Positions 20,064 through 31,043 of a stretch of DNA of 64,000 nt are shown here, one piece after another. The DNA is from Xenoacremonium recifei (taxonomy: Eukaryota > Ascomycota > Sordariomycetes > Hypocreales > Nectriaceae): contig WOFQ01000026.1 in the NCBI GenBank assembly GCA_012184525.1, forward strand, positions 248,001 through 312,000, written 5' to 3'. How positions within the stretch are numbered: position 1 is the stretch's first letter; every line of letters begins with the position of its first letter. The notes below the pieces were generated by a model, which saw only the letters and a program-made list of their open reading frames with translations, made no database searches and was not told the DNA's origin. The translations under genes and the position numbers were made by a program.

Positions 20064-22436
20064 ATGATCGCGCAATCTAACAGAGACTCTATCGAGCTGC
20101 TGCCTTCGTTGCCCATGCCTACGGTGTCAATTCCATCCTCGGGACCTCATCACCTGGCATCTCCTCTACTCACTGAAGAGGGGCCTGGTCTAGAAGAGAC
20201 TGACGAAGATCGCAGACGGCGTCTATACGCTTCATTGCCCTTACAACAGGATGGCACGTCAAAACGGATTCGCATCCTGACAATAAACCGAGTCGAGGGA
20301 CCAAAGGAAAATCCAACTATCGAAGCAACACTTGAAGTGATTGACCTAAGCGTTTATCACCAGAGCATTAAGCCGTTTGCCGCTCTCTCATACTGCTGGG
20401 GCGAGGATGAGTGCAGCCATCCGATCCTCTGCAACCAATGTGCTGAAGTCAATATTACTGCAAATTGCGTCTCAGCAATATGGCACCTCTACGAGCTGCA
20501 TCGACGACAAAAGCGCAAGCGCCCCTCTCAGCAACCAGCAATCTCCCTTACCCTTTGGATCGACGCAGTCTGCATCAACCAAGAGGACGAGGAGGAAAAG
20601 TATGGCCCCCAGCCACAATCCGACCAGACCACTGCAGCTCCTCGTGGCCAACTTGATTTAATGGCCGACATATACTCTTCAGCCGCCACTTCGTACTTCT
20701 GGCTGGGGGAAGGAAACCGCCAGACGGACAAGGCAATCGCACATCTAGCAACCGGTTGTCTACCCACAGATTTGGGTCTCGGGTGTCTGGATCTCGGGTC
20801 TATGTTCGCCTTCAGGAGACTCACTTGGTACTGGCTGCGAATAAATTCTGGGGTCTCCGATATCACAAGCCGGGACTGGGTCAATAGAGTCTGGACGCTG
20901 CAAGAATGCGTCCTCTCACCGAACGGTGTCGTCATTTGCGGCTTTAAAACCATCCCGTGGATGGCTATCGTTCGCAGTGTTCAATTCTACGATGTCATAA
21001 GCAATCGCCTGTGGCGAATACCAACCCCTATTGCTTGGCATCATTGGTCGGACCTCGTGAAAATCTGGCTAACGATGCCAGCCCAGCAAGCACAACCAGA
21101 GATGCAGTCAGATCTCTCGAAGAATAGGACTCGCGCTCTCAATGGCTGGAAGATCAGTGGGGGTTTTATGTCCGTATTTCCTATTATCTTCCCTTCCATC
21201 ATTATTGCCTCACTGGTTGCTTTTTTTGAAAGGGGGATGGACTCTATTTCTGTAACTATCACGCACCTCCTCTTCTCCCTCTTCCTCTTCCTCTTCTACT
21301 TCCTTACTATATCTTCCGTCGGTACAGCATGCACCCTTCGACTGTGCCCTACCTCAGTAGAGGAATCGATTGCCCATGAAGTATTGCGACGTCAATGCCG
21401 AGATCTCAGAGACAAGTTCTTCGGGGTCAAGGAACTTCTAGCAAATCACACTAGTAGGGTAGGTTGGCAGCCCCAGGATAGTCTTAACGACATCTACCAT
21501 CGTCTCACCATCGAGGTTTTGCAACAAACGAATTTTCTGGACATACTACTTCTTGGGCGATACTTTAAATCAAGGACTGGTCCCTCCTGGGTCATCGATT
21601 GGAACCTGGATCTTGAATCAGAAATTGGCCATGCCATCAGGGTAGGAGTCAAAGGTCCTCATCTATTTGGCTTATCTGGGAAATGGCTCCGCTTTCGTTA
21701 CGTGCGGAAGATCAAGTATAGTTTCTTTGGAGGGGATCAGGAAATCTTTGAGAGGTACTCCAGCCAACCAGCAAACTCGACTCCAGAATGGAACCGAAGA
21801 AGACTGTCTAAAGACAAGATTCTGGAGGTGCAAGGTTGCGTCATCGCTAAGATAGTACGGGTCAGCACGGAGTTTCCTACATTTTCGGAACTCACCTATA
21901 AACAAGCCACTGACAAGATTGTATCAAGCGCCTCTGCCTTTCGACGAGCTATGGAAGATTTGTCTGCGTCTCAAATAGACGCATGCGTTACAGACTTGCT
22001 GCTCATCTCAAGGTTTACGGAGCCAAATTGGATTTCAAATCAGGTCTCCTATTGGCGCAGGACAATCCAAAGAAACGAGCTTGATGAATCGAAGGTGCTC
22101 CAACAGGTGTTCCGACCATGGCCATGGTGGCACATAGACCAATATACGGGTGTCGGACATACCCATACACGTCTAAGTACCTTTATCAACGAAACCGAGA
22201 CAGCACTGGCACGATGTACTGGAACCTGGTACTCCGGACTTGGTATAGCCTGTCAAGAATGCCGGGAAGGGGACTGTATCGCACTCATCTCAGGACTTTC
22301 TCTCCCCTTGGTATTGAGAGGCATTGAGGGTGGCTATGAAGTGGTGGGACCAGCCTTTTTAGGCGGCCTGGGCGATGGGAAGCTATGGGAGAGCATTGTA
22401 GAAAGGCAAGGCTTGGAGGCAATAACTCTCAAATGA
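20064..22436 (+). CDS. HET-domain protein with two central membrane helices
   Basis: Single exon, 790 residues, ATG after ACC. The HET domain starts near residue 105: FAALSYCWGED, then LTLWIDAVCINQED, LMADIYSSAATSYFWLGEG and DWVNRVWTLQECVL, all classic. Between about residues 364-388 and 397-420 are two strongly hydrophobic stretches (for example IIFPSIIIASLVAFF and LLFSLFLFLFYFL) likely to be membrane helices. The region after them resumes the HET C-terminal pattern (RRQCRDLRDKFFGVKELL, SWVIDWNLDLE and a final GDCIALISGLSLPLVLRG block). HET proteins cause incompatibility-type cell death; the membrane hairpin would tether this one or help it act at a membrane, which is inference. Confidence 0.88.
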   Translation: MIAQSNRDSIELLPSLPMPTVSIPSSGPHHLASPLLTEEGPGLEETDEDRRRRLYASLPLQQDGTSKRIRILTINRVEGPKENPTIEATLEVIDLSVYHQSIKPFAALSYCWGEDECSHPILCNQCAEVNITANCVSAIWHLYELHRRQKRKRPSQQPAISLTLWIDAVCINQEDEEEKYGPQPQSDQTTAAPRGQLDLMADIYSSAATSYFWLGEGNRQTDKAIAHLATGCLPTDLGLGCLDLGSMFAFRRLTWYWLRINSGVSDITSRDWVNRVWTLQECVLSPNGVVICGFKTIPWMAIVRSVQFYDVISNRLWRIPTPIAWHHWSDLVKIWLTMPAQQAQPEMQSDLSKNRTRALNGWKISGGFMSVFPIIFPSIIIASLVAFFERGMDSISVTITHLLFSLFLFLFYFLTISSVGTACTLRLCPTSVEESIAHEVLRRQCRDLRDKFFGVKELLANHTSRVGWQPQDSLNDIYHRLTIEVLQQTNFLDILLLGRYFKSRTGPSWVIDWNLDLESEIGHAIRVGVKGPHLFGLSGKWLRFRYVRKIKYSFFGGDQEIFERYSSQPANSTPEWNRRRLSKDKILEVQGCVIAKIVRVSTEFPTFSELTYKQATDKIVSSASAFRRAMEDLSASQIDACVTDLLLISRFTEPNWISNQVSYWRRTIQRNELDESKVLQQVFRPWPWWHIDQYTGVGHTHTRLSTFINETETALARCTGTWYSGLGIACQECREGDCIALISGLSLPLVLRGIEGGYEVVGPAFLGGLGDGKLWESIVERQGLEAITLK

Positions 22437-23236
22437 AAGAGGCGATTATGGGGTTCAAGGTAACCATTCTGAATCTTTACTGGGAAAGTGTATTGGTAAT
22501 TTGTATGGTCGTCATAAAGTTGAGTGGATCAAGCGATGGGGGAAGCCGAGCAGTCTATAAATCATTATACGCAGATTACTTAGGAGTCTTCATCCAGTTC
22601 CGTCCCACGGAGATGCTCCCTTTAGAGTGCTGGATTTATCGTTGGGGGTCGTTCCTTTCGAAGTTTGACATCGTGTCGCCAACGAGTGGTAAGAAAACTT
22701 AGAACATTTTCTCGGCTTTGGAAACATTCACAACTTATTGACTTCTATTTTCAGTGCGACCTTGTTTCAGAAAGACGCTCCAGGGCAGGAACAGACCCTC
22801 GGTCCATCTCCAACCGGAAAGGACATGATTGGGCAGGATCGGTCTGCTTCGCAGATGAAGGCATGCCTTATGGTTCGAGAAAACGAAAATGTCGGATCTT
22901 GCTCGGTTCACGCTCGGTAAGAGCGACGGCAGAATGGCCAGTGCACCGCATCGTGGGGAGAGATGATGGATCTTGCCGGCCTTTTCGGAAGTGAGATCAT
23001 TGGTTATTCAAACCTGGACATAGTCATAGCCTCGGATGCTGGCAGGCTTTTTGGGGAGTTGCAACGCTGCTCAAGGTTTGTCCCTTTGACTTTTCGGATG
23101 GCATTCTCACGCCCAGCAAACCAGCCCCGTCAGTACACTCGCTTACACTCGGTACAATTCACAGCCACCCCTGACTTGATTACCGGGATCGACCAGGTCT
23201 TCTTAGAGAAGAATAGAACATATTCCTGATAGCACA
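22437..23236. other. intergenic upstream of the E2 gene
   Basis: An 800-base gap between tandem plus-strand genes. Several 60-110 codon frames exist but none shows a family pattern or sensible splicing. I see no repeats or RNA genes. Confidence 0.4.
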
Positions 23237-24750
23237 ATGTCCTCAGCTGTACGACTTCGAGGTGGCATCAGTCTGCTATCACGAAACTCTCCTCGACACA
23301 GTTTGCCATCGGCCAGCCTGCGCATACTCAACAGTTCTTTACCCAGACTTCGCACCCCAACTAAACCATGCGCAAGACTCTTCAGCAGCTCAGCTAGCCT
23401 CAACGGCGAGTATATGGTCAAAGTGCCGCAGTTGGCCGAGTCCATCAAAGAGGCAACAATCGCATCACTTCTGAAGAAGGTGGGTGAGTCAGTCGAGACA
23501 GACGAAGAAATAGCCAGCCTTGAGACGGACAAAATCGATGTCGCAGTCAATGCGCCCGAAGCGGGCGTCATCGCAGAGATCTTCTTTTCCGAAGGGGACA
23601 CGGTGGTTGTTGAGCAGGACCTTGCGCGGATCCGGACTGGGCAGGATGCTCAAGCTTCTACACCCATGGAAAAGGATGAGGTGAAGAAGGCTGACACGCC
23701 TGTTGTTAAAGAAGAACAGAATCAAACCGACACTACCAAGAAAGAAAAACTAGAAATAGACGAGGATAAGACAGCAGATGCATCTCAGCCAGAGCCATCA
23801 GCGTCCCAGACCAATCCCGCACCGAAGAAAAAATCTGCTTCCAAGCCTGCGGCCACTGGTACAGAAGCAGCCTTTGAGGCAGCTTCAAGAACGAAACGAT
23901 CGGTAAGAACACCGATGTGATATTCTCATTACTTGGTGTTTGTTGACGGTGACTTTCAAGGTGAAAATGACCCGAATGAGAAAGACGATCGCCACCCGCC
24001 TTAAGCAATCACAAGACACCTGCGCCTCCCTTACCACAATCCAAGAAGTCGACATGTCGAACCTCATTGCTTGGAGAATCAAATATCGGGAAGAAGTCTT
24101 GGAGGAGCATGGCATGAAGCTAGGATACATGGGCGCTTTTACAAAGGCTACCACCATGGCTGCTCAACAGGTGCCGCAGGTCAATGCCTCGATTGACACG
24201 GACGAGGGGATCATAACCTATAGAGACTACGTGGATGTTAGCATTGCGGTTTCGGCACCGAAAGGCCTGATCACGCCTGTCATCCGGAATACCCACGAGA
24301 TGAGCATTGTCGAGTTGGAGAGAGAGGTGGCCAAGGTGGCCAAGAAGGTGGTTGCTCCTTTAACCACGCTTGATGTTGCCCAAATTGACGAAAGGCGCAG
24401 GCTCGTGACGGCAAACTCACCATGGGGGATCTTGAGGGCGGGAACTTCTCCATCAGCAACCCTGGAATCTTTGGATCGATGTTTGGAACGCCCGTGATCA
24501 ACTACCCGCAAGCGTCGGTGTTCAACATGAACGGTATCCAGCAGCGGGTTGTGGCTGTTAACGGGGAGGCCGTTATTCGACCAGTATGGGCCCTGCTCTT
24601 TGTCATATGCGTTTGATCCTAACAATTTGACAGATCATGCACATTTCTCTCACGTACGACCACCGGCTCATTGAGGGCCGAGACGCTGTGAGATTTTTGA
24701 ACCTTGTCAAGCGATATATTGAGGATCCTTCGCGCATGCTTCTTGTATAG
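23237..24750 (+). CDS. dihydrolipoyl succinyltransferase (E2) paralogue
   Basis: Four exons: 23237-23902, 23961-24347, 24395-24583 and 24634-24750, with introns of 58, 47 and 50 nt; 452 residues in frame. A mitochondrial presequence (1-57, ending RLFSSSASLNG) is followed by a lipoyl domain with lipoyl-Lys99 in ETDKIDV, a Lys/Pro/Ala linker, and the acyltransferase domain starting VKMTRMRKTIATRLK. Conserved blocks include VDVSIAVSAPKGLITPVIRN, GGNFSISNPGIFGSMFGTP and LTYDHRL. As in 2-oxoglutarate dehydrogenase E2 there is no E3-binding domain. The catalytic motif is HRLIEGRD (His424, Glu428) instead of the usual HRxxDGRE, so the catalytic Asp is replaced by Glu. This and its metabolic neighbours suggest a diverged second copy rather than the housekeeping KGD2 subunit; that is inference. 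Confidence 0.87.
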
Positions 24751-24922
24751 CTTCTTTTGCGGCTTACAAGGGAGGAGTTATGCACTATGCGGTTGTTCTG
24801 CTCTTCATTTTCTTGTATTATCTGTATTTGTCAAAGTAATGGAGGAGATGATAGTGAGAGTCTCAGTAAAGTACTTTAGTGAAGGGAACTCCGTAAGAGC
24901 GATTGTACAGCGAAATGCAGTT

Positions 24923-26027
24923 TCATAGTTGTCTGTCATACCCTAGGATCTCTCCTCTCATGCAGAGAACTCCGTCCTTCTCCACGGTGACCTCTCGTAT
25001 CTTTCCCTCCTCAGCCTCTGTCTCTTGCCCAGATCTGATCTGGTATGTCTGGCCAGCATATAACGGTGATAGGGCCCTGTAAGTGATCTCCTTTGGCCCA
25101 TCGCCGTTACCATGGATATCTTTCCAGTAGTTGATGATATTGATGAGATTTAGAGGTCCGTGGACAACTACGCCTGGATGACTCTCAACATTCCTGGTCC
25201 AGTCCTCGTTGTAATGGATCATATGACCATTGAATGTCAGTGCTGAGAACCGGAAGAGTCCGACGGGAGACCATCTCATATGTCGGGCCGGAAAGTCTGC
25301 TAAAGTCAGCATGAAGTCGATGCTTAGTCGGGGATATAACCATACCAGTTCCATCAGGGGAAACATCCTCCACCATCGACGGTCCCCGAGTCACATCCTC
25401 CAAAGGCTTCACCACAGCTTGATCACTTCCATTAACGCCTGGCCGAAACACCCATGACCTTCGATCAACCACAGCCAGCCCCTCACACCCCCAAAACTCC
25501 TTCTCTACCTCCACAAGCACCATCTCGCCCACCGACCGACTCTTCTTCGCCACCGCGCCGACGAGTCTCGTACGCTCCTCCACCTCTTCGCCTACGCGCA
25601 ATACTGCCTCCCGCGACCATTGCATCTTCCCTCCCGCCCACATGCGACGCGTGAACGGTGCCGGCGCGTTGAACGTCAGATCTGTGCCATCAGCGCCAAG
25701 TTCGGCCTCGGTTCCGTCGGGTGTGAAGTAGACAAGGTGGTAGCCGTGCGGAATAGGCGTGCCGGCTGGAGGCGCTTGGGAGGAGATGTCTTTCACGGAG
25801 AGGGTTGGGCGGTTGAGAGTGAGGCAGAGCTTTTGGAGTTGGTTGGCATCGAGGACTTGCCGCCGGATGAGGGATTTGTTGGCAAAGGTATCTAGGAGTT
25901 GGGATGCTGCGTCTGCGGCGGAGGATTGGGGCCGTGGTAATGATGTGGTGAAGCTGTGGTGGTGAGGGGTGCCGATGAGCTGGGCAGCTATCCGCCGAGC
26001 TCGTTGGAGAGATGGATTCCTCGCCAT
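24923..26027 (-). CDS. hot-dog fold acyl-thioester dehydratase (HTD2/mesaconyl-CoA hydratase type)
   Basis: Two exons, 26027..25346 and 25296..24923, joined over a 49-nt intron; 351 residues. The first 30 residues are basic and Ser/Thr-rich, consistent with mitochondrial import. The C-terminal hot-dog domain has the catalytic helix pattern LFRFSALTFNGHMIHY (about 241-256) and HPGVVVHGPL (about 267-276), typical of fungal HTD2-like and mesaconyl-C4-CoA hydratase-like proteins. The N-terminal half (HGYHLVYFT, APFTRRMWAGGKMQW) is the usual non-catalytic hot-dog. The likely reaction is reversible hydration of an enoyl thioester, on ACP or CoA. It is convergent with the E2 gene and runs in tandem with the acyl-CoA dehydrogenase, so a catabolic CoA-ester substrate is plausible. 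Confidence 0.82.
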
Positions 26028-26295
26028 TCCACAAGACCAAGTCTCAATTGACAGCTTGAAGTGCGTTCACTTTGCCACGATGGGTTGCTGATGGGGATTT
26101 TCGAGTCGAGAATGCGAGGTGACTGAAGCAGCGATGAAGCGGCAGAGTTTCGGCCATGTTCCGTCCGTCATCCGGAGACAACGGGCGGAGAATCCGGGCT
26201 CCCCGCATTACGGACGGCGAATCGTTGCTGGATGGCCGGTTACGACGAGCAATTGATTTTGATGAGATTTATTAATACAGTGCTCGTAATTTCTT

Positions 26296-27615
26296 CTAAT
26301 AGCTTCTCGGTAATTGAAGCACTCTCTCGCTAATAAAATTCAAAATCATCTCGCGACTCACAGGCGCAATCCGCGGCACAAGCGAATCGCGGAACCATCT
26401 CTCTACATCATATTCCACCGCGTATCCCATCCCGCCATGCGTTAGAATCGCCCTCTCACAAGCCTCAAACGCAGCTTCAGCAGCAAGATACTTGGCCGTA
26501 TTCGCCGCCGTCCCAACTTCATCCTGGCGAATCGTCGGGTCCGTCTGGCTCTGATCGTAGAGGCGCGCAGCGTGGTAAGTCGCCAGCTTCGCGGCCTCAA
26601 GCTTCATGTATGCGGCAGCGAGGGGATGCGCGATGCCTTGGTTCATGCCGATGGGACGCTGGAAGACGACGCGTTCGCGAGCGTACTCGGAGGCTCGTTT
26701 CAAGGCGGCATAGCCTAGGCCGATGGCTTCGCCGGAAATGAGACAGCGTTCGGCGTTCATGCCGTGCAAGACCATCTTGAAGCCTTTGCCTTCTTCGCCG
26801 ACGAGTGAGTCTGCGGGGATCTGGTAGTTGTCGAAGAAGACCTCATTGGCGTCTACAGCTCGACCACCCATCTTCCTGATCTTCCTCAAGTCCAGTCCCG
26901 GCTGGTTGCGGTCAAGATCGATACAAAATAATGATAGTCCTTCACTCGGCTTCTTCACTTTGTCCAGAGGTGTGGTTCGTGCGAGCAGCATCATTTTAGA
27001 TGCCACTTGCGCGCAGGTGATCCAGATCTTCTGGCCCATGACGCTATAAGACCCGTCAACATTCTTGCTGGCGGTGGTAGCCAGTTGTAGTGTGTTGAGT
27101 CCTGAGTTGGGCTCCGTGACACCAAAGCAAACCCTCCATTTTCCGGAAAGGATGTTAGGTATCGTTCTTTCAAGCTGCTCCTTGGAGCCAAACCGCGCCA
27201 GCGGTTGAGTTGCGTAGACATTCGCATGAACAGACTGGGCACCGGCCATGCCCGCTCCAGACTCTGTTATCGTTTGCATCATCATTGTCGCCTCAGAGAT
27301 ACCCAAACCAGCGCCGCCGAATGTCTCTGGAAGAGCGATGCCTAACCAGCCGTGCTTTGCCATTGCCGCGTGGAACTCGGTAGGGTCTGTCTCGGTTTGG
27401 TCGCGCTCCCGCCAGTAGGTGTTGGGGAACTCGGAGCAGATCTGGCTGATGGCATCTCTTACTGTCAATTGGTTCTCGGTGAAGCCTGAAAGGCCCATGA
27501 TCCTCCTACAATGAGTTGCAGAGAATTTCCGTTGTTGTATCACGGCGGCATCGGGGACATTGGATGGAGCTCGGCAATGCCACCGACCAAGTCGTCTCAC
27601 GACTGATCGGGACAT
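26296..27615 (-). CDS. mitochondrial acyl-CoA dehydrogenase
   Basis: Single exon, 439 residues from the ATG at 27615; the frame extends upstream only through a non-ATG codon. Residues 1-38 (RRLGRWHCRAP...QQRKFSATHCRR) look like a mitochondrial presequence. FAD/substrate blocks are present: FGVTEPNSGLNT (about 164-175), KIWIT (196-200), GFKMVLHGMNAER (278-290) and LTHGGMGYAVEYDVERWFRD (391-410). The position that carries the catalytic Glu in MCAD-type enzymes (YEGT) reads APVS here, while Glu289 in the helix before CLISGEAIGLG matches the alternative base used by isovaleryl-CoA and long-chain enzymes. It should form an enoyl-CoA with FAD, passing electrons to ETF. Divergent from the MFS gene and next to the dehydratase that could use its product. 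Confidence 0.88.
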   Translation of the reverse strand: MSRSVVRRLGRWHCRAPSNVPDAAVIQQRKFSATHCRRIMGLSGFTENQLTVRDAISQICSEFPNTYWRERDQTETDPTEFHAAMAKHGWLGIALPETFGGAGLGISEATMMMQTITESGAGMAGAQSVHANVYATQPLARFGSKEQLERTIPNILSGKWRVCFGVTEPNSGLNTLQLATTASKNVDGSYSVMGQKIWITCAQVASKMMLLARTTPLDKVKKPSEGLSLFCIDLDRNQPGLDLRKIRKMGGRAVDANEVFFDNYQIPADSLVGEEGKGFKMVLHGMNAERCLISGEAIGLGYAALKRASEYARERVVFQRPIGMNQGIAHPLAAAYMKLEAAKLATYHAARLYDQSQTDPTIRQDEVGTAANTAKYLAAEAAFEACERAILTHGGMGYAVEYDVERWFRDSLVPRIAPVSREMILNFISERVLQLPRSY

Positions 27616-28362
27616 GAGAAATGAGGGGTAGGATAAGAGATGGACAAGCTCTATGACAGAAGCAAACTGCACGCTATGCAGGAGTTAAATGGCTGTCGCA
27701 AAGTATATGAAGAGACTCGTGGCAAGCAGATTGAAGATATGCACTTGGCAGAAACAGATCAACCAGCATTCATTTGACTGCTTCCAGCTGTGTCGGGCGG
27801 CTGGGCATGGAGGTTCGGCTTCGGACGCCGATCCCGAATTTGTTCCTTCAAATATACTTACGACATTGAATGGTCGCCAGCTCAAATTCAGGACATCGCT
27901 TTTGTCAGATATAATGAGATTATAAGAAAGTAGCTCTGTAAACAAATTTGTCTTTAACAGAAGCTGGGCTCTACCCAGAAAGACATCTCGGATGGTATTT
28001 CTACGGGCAGTTAAAGATGTACATCCCGCCGGTGGATGACTGAGCGTCTCCCGCTATAAAGTGGAAGGCGCACCGGAGATTTATAGCGGCCCTGCCCCTG
28101 TGCCGTCAGCCCTTCAGGGGATGCAATCCCGCGTTAGCGCCTCACGTTGCAGATCCCCAGGGCGTGACTGGACCCCGTGCAGGCACCGACGTCATTTCTC
28201 TCCAGTTCGATAAGGGACCTGCCTGTCAGACACCGACTAAACTCTCCGTCTTGACCGTAAGCTTCACGTCGACTTATCACGACACGGTGTGTTTTTGTAC
28301 AGATTGAAGAGCTGCCCTGGCGGAGGAGTCTCGTCTCTTGAAGCAGCTGAAGCACTTCCGCC
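27616..28362. promoter_or_regulatory. shared divergent promoter, acyl-CoA dehydrogenase / MFS transporter
   Basis: A 747-base region between two outward-facing genes. It holds a TATAAA at 28055-28060 and GC-rich CGG/CCG-bearing blocks around 28027-28095, the sort of half-sites bound by zinc-cluster regulators. Co-regulation of the two genes is inferred from the layout. Confidence 0.4.
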
Positions 28363-30353
28363 ATGTTCCGTCGCCTTTTTGCTGCTGCTCGCGACGGAGC
28401 TTCACCTAGCTTATCGCAGCCCGCGCCGAACTCCCAATACCAGCCACTTCATCAAGACGATGGCGACGACTTGGACACCGCAGATGACTCGGCACCAAAG
28501 CATGGAGATCCCATCAAGCATCATGAGCACCACGGTGATGCAGCCGCGGAGATGCTCATCAAGCTGGGTCGTTCGCCTGATGAGCACATCGTCGTTTCCC
28601 CCGCCGACGATGCTCGCGTCCTCCGCCGTATCGACCTGGCTCTTCTCCCGTTAATGCTCGCTGTTTATTTCCTGCAAGCCCTCGACAAGGCCACGCTCTC
28701 ATTTGCGTCAATCTTTGGCCTCATCGACGACACCGGATTAGAGGGCGACCAGTATTCGTGGCTTGGGAGCATCGTCTATCTCGCCCAGCTGGTGATGCAA
28801 GCCCCGCTCGCTCTCGCCCTCGTCAAACTACCCATTGGGAAGCTGACCAGCTTCATGGTGCTTGGATGGGGAGCGACCCTGGTTGGGATGACGTGGGCCG
28901 CCGATTTTCGCAGCTTGATGATTGCTCGCTTCTTCTTGGGCGCCTTTGAGGCCAGCGTCGGACCAAGCTTTGTGGCCATTACACAGATGTGGTGGCGGAG
29001 GAGGTAGTACAGAGTCTCTCATCTCCTCGGCTTCGCTAAGAATCTCTCAGGGAACAAACGTTGCGGATCGGTTCTTGGTACTGTATGAACGGGCTCACCT
29101 GGGTGGTGTGTATAATTGCTCTCCTGCCAGAATATGCTACTAACAACCCCATCTTGACAGTTCGGAAGTCTCATCACATATGGGCTTGCCAAGATTGATT
29201 CCGATATGAAGCCATATCAGGTGAGATTAATCTAACTGTTAGCCAAATTCGTGACACTGACTTGTCTGTAGATTATATTCCTGTTCTTCGGTGTCATCAC
29301 CGTTGCCGTATCCTTTGCCATGTTCTACTGGATGCCTGATTCGCCCACCGAGGCCAAGTTCCTGACCAACGAAGACAAGGTCATCGCCATTGAGCGACTA
29401 CGGAATAACCAGATGGGTGTTATGTCCCGGGAGTGGAAGTTTTCTCATTTCTACGAAACACTTACCGATTTAAAGACGTGGTTCTGGGTCGCCATGATCT
29501 TCTGCATCTCAATCCCATCTAACGGATTCTCGACATTCGGGCCTCTCATCATTGAATCCTTCGTTTCTGACCCTTTTGAGACTATCCTTCTTAATGTTCT
29601 TGTTGGCCTGTCACATGCAATTGCAGTCTCAGCAAGCGCTTACTTATCGATGAAATGGAAGCTCAAAGGCCCAATGATTGCCCTTTTGTGCATTCCTCCG
29701 GTAATTGGATGCTCAATCCTTCTCGGTTTCAAACATGAAGTCTCAAACAAAGGCGTTCTTCTCGCGGGCTATTTCTCTCTAGCCACTTACACGGGAATCA
29801 GTAAGCCGTTCTCACTCTGCAAATAACTCACCAGTAACCCTGTTAACCCAGTGTAACAGCACCTCTCATTTATTCTTGGTCGGCACAAAATACGGCCGGT
29901 GATACTAAGCGGAAATGCACATCAGCTCTTGTCTTCATTGGATCGTCGGCAGGAAATATTGTTGGGCCTCTAATGTACACGCCAGAGGAGGCACCTGCAT
30001 TCTCTCGAGGCCTGACGATGAACTTGTTGCTCTACATTATTGTTATCGGTCTTGTTATCCTGGCATCGATTCATCTCAGGCGTCTCAATCGTCATCATAG
30101 CCGGCTCCGCGTCAAAATGGGAAAGAGCGCTGTTCTCGTAGACCGGAGCTTGGAGACGGCTGAGGAAGTCGAGCGAATGGACGCCATGGAAAGTGTGCTA
30201 CGAGACGGAAGCGCGAGAGAGAACATGATAGACTCACGGACAGGATTGCGGGATCATGAGGTTGAGGACCAGAGACAAAATCGGCAACAAGGGGACAAGG
30301 CGTTTGAGGATGTCACGGACTTGGAGAACGAGGACTTTGTTTTTGTATTTTGA
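28363..30353 (+). CDS. MFS transporter, allantoate permease (Dal5-like) family
   Basis: Five exons: 28363-29003, 29051-29105, 29161-29220, 29272-29800 and 29860-30353; introns 47, 55, 51 and 59 nt; 592 residues. The last acceptor (CAG at 29859) was chosen over one nearby because the other gives an immediate stop. The family signature is strong: RRIDLALLPLMLAVYFLQALDKATL in helix 1, IARFFLGAFEASVGPSFVAITQMWWRRREQ joined to the next exon, FFGVITVAVSFAMFYWMPDSP in the central loop, and GITPLIYSWSAQNTAGDTKRK late. Twelve membrane helices are expected. Members import anionic organic compounds such as allantoate, nicotinate, pantothenate or dicarboxylates by proton symport. The long N- and C-terminal tails are hydrophilic. 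The substrate may be the carbon source used by the neighbouring enzymes. Confidence 0.9.
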
Positions 30354-31043
30354 TAGAAGGGGAGGCTCCGAGGTCAATAAGATACCCAAATGAATGCCTT
30401 TTACCTTGATTTCTCTGTGAAATTGCTTCATTTAGCACCTTAGTCTTATTTTATTGTATTTTAATGCAGGTTTAGCAACAAATTTCTCACTCGGCTTCGT
30501 GAAGAGGTACAACGCATGTGGCTTCGAAGTGGAACGTTCTACGACTTACCGCCGTTGCACTTCGCCAAACATAACACAAGAGCAGATTTGTTCAGATTCA
30601 ACTATGTCAATTCAGTCCAGAACGAAGATTCTTGATTTTTAGATATACTCGGCCCAAACAATGATGCCTCACCGCCACATCCAGTCAATGCAGCTGCCAA
30701 GTAATTGAAGCTGTGCATCGCCACTGACGTCGAAGCACCGCCACGTTGCAGCGCCTCCGCAACCAATAACCAGCCCGCTGACGACGCGCAATAGAGGAGC
30801 TTCATCAACCATCCAACCATCCCACTTGCTTGCTACGGCTGAGAAAGGCATTATATCATTCAAGCTCATCTTACTTCCTATCTATCCTCAAGCTTCCCTT
30901 GTACATCATTGTCCTCGGTCGCTTTCATCACGGGCTCGATCAGGAATCACCGCTTTCTCGTCCTCTCCACCGGTCTCATTGCTTTGCTGGCCGCTGTCCT
31001 TCTCCGCACCACGTACTTTGATACTCAGCTCTCCTCAGTCACC
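30354..31043. other. intergenic upstream of the chitinase
   Basis: This holds the chitinase promoter and leader. From about 30843 the region is open in the chitinase frame without any ATG, and 30950-31005 would encode a hydrophobic helix. See the finding on a possible hidden N-terminal exon. Confidence 0.4.

Noticed and set aside
23237..30353. A secondary-metabolite gene cluster
   Set aside because: No polyketide synthase, peptide synthetase, terpene synthase or tailoring P450 is present; the genes fit primary catabolism better.
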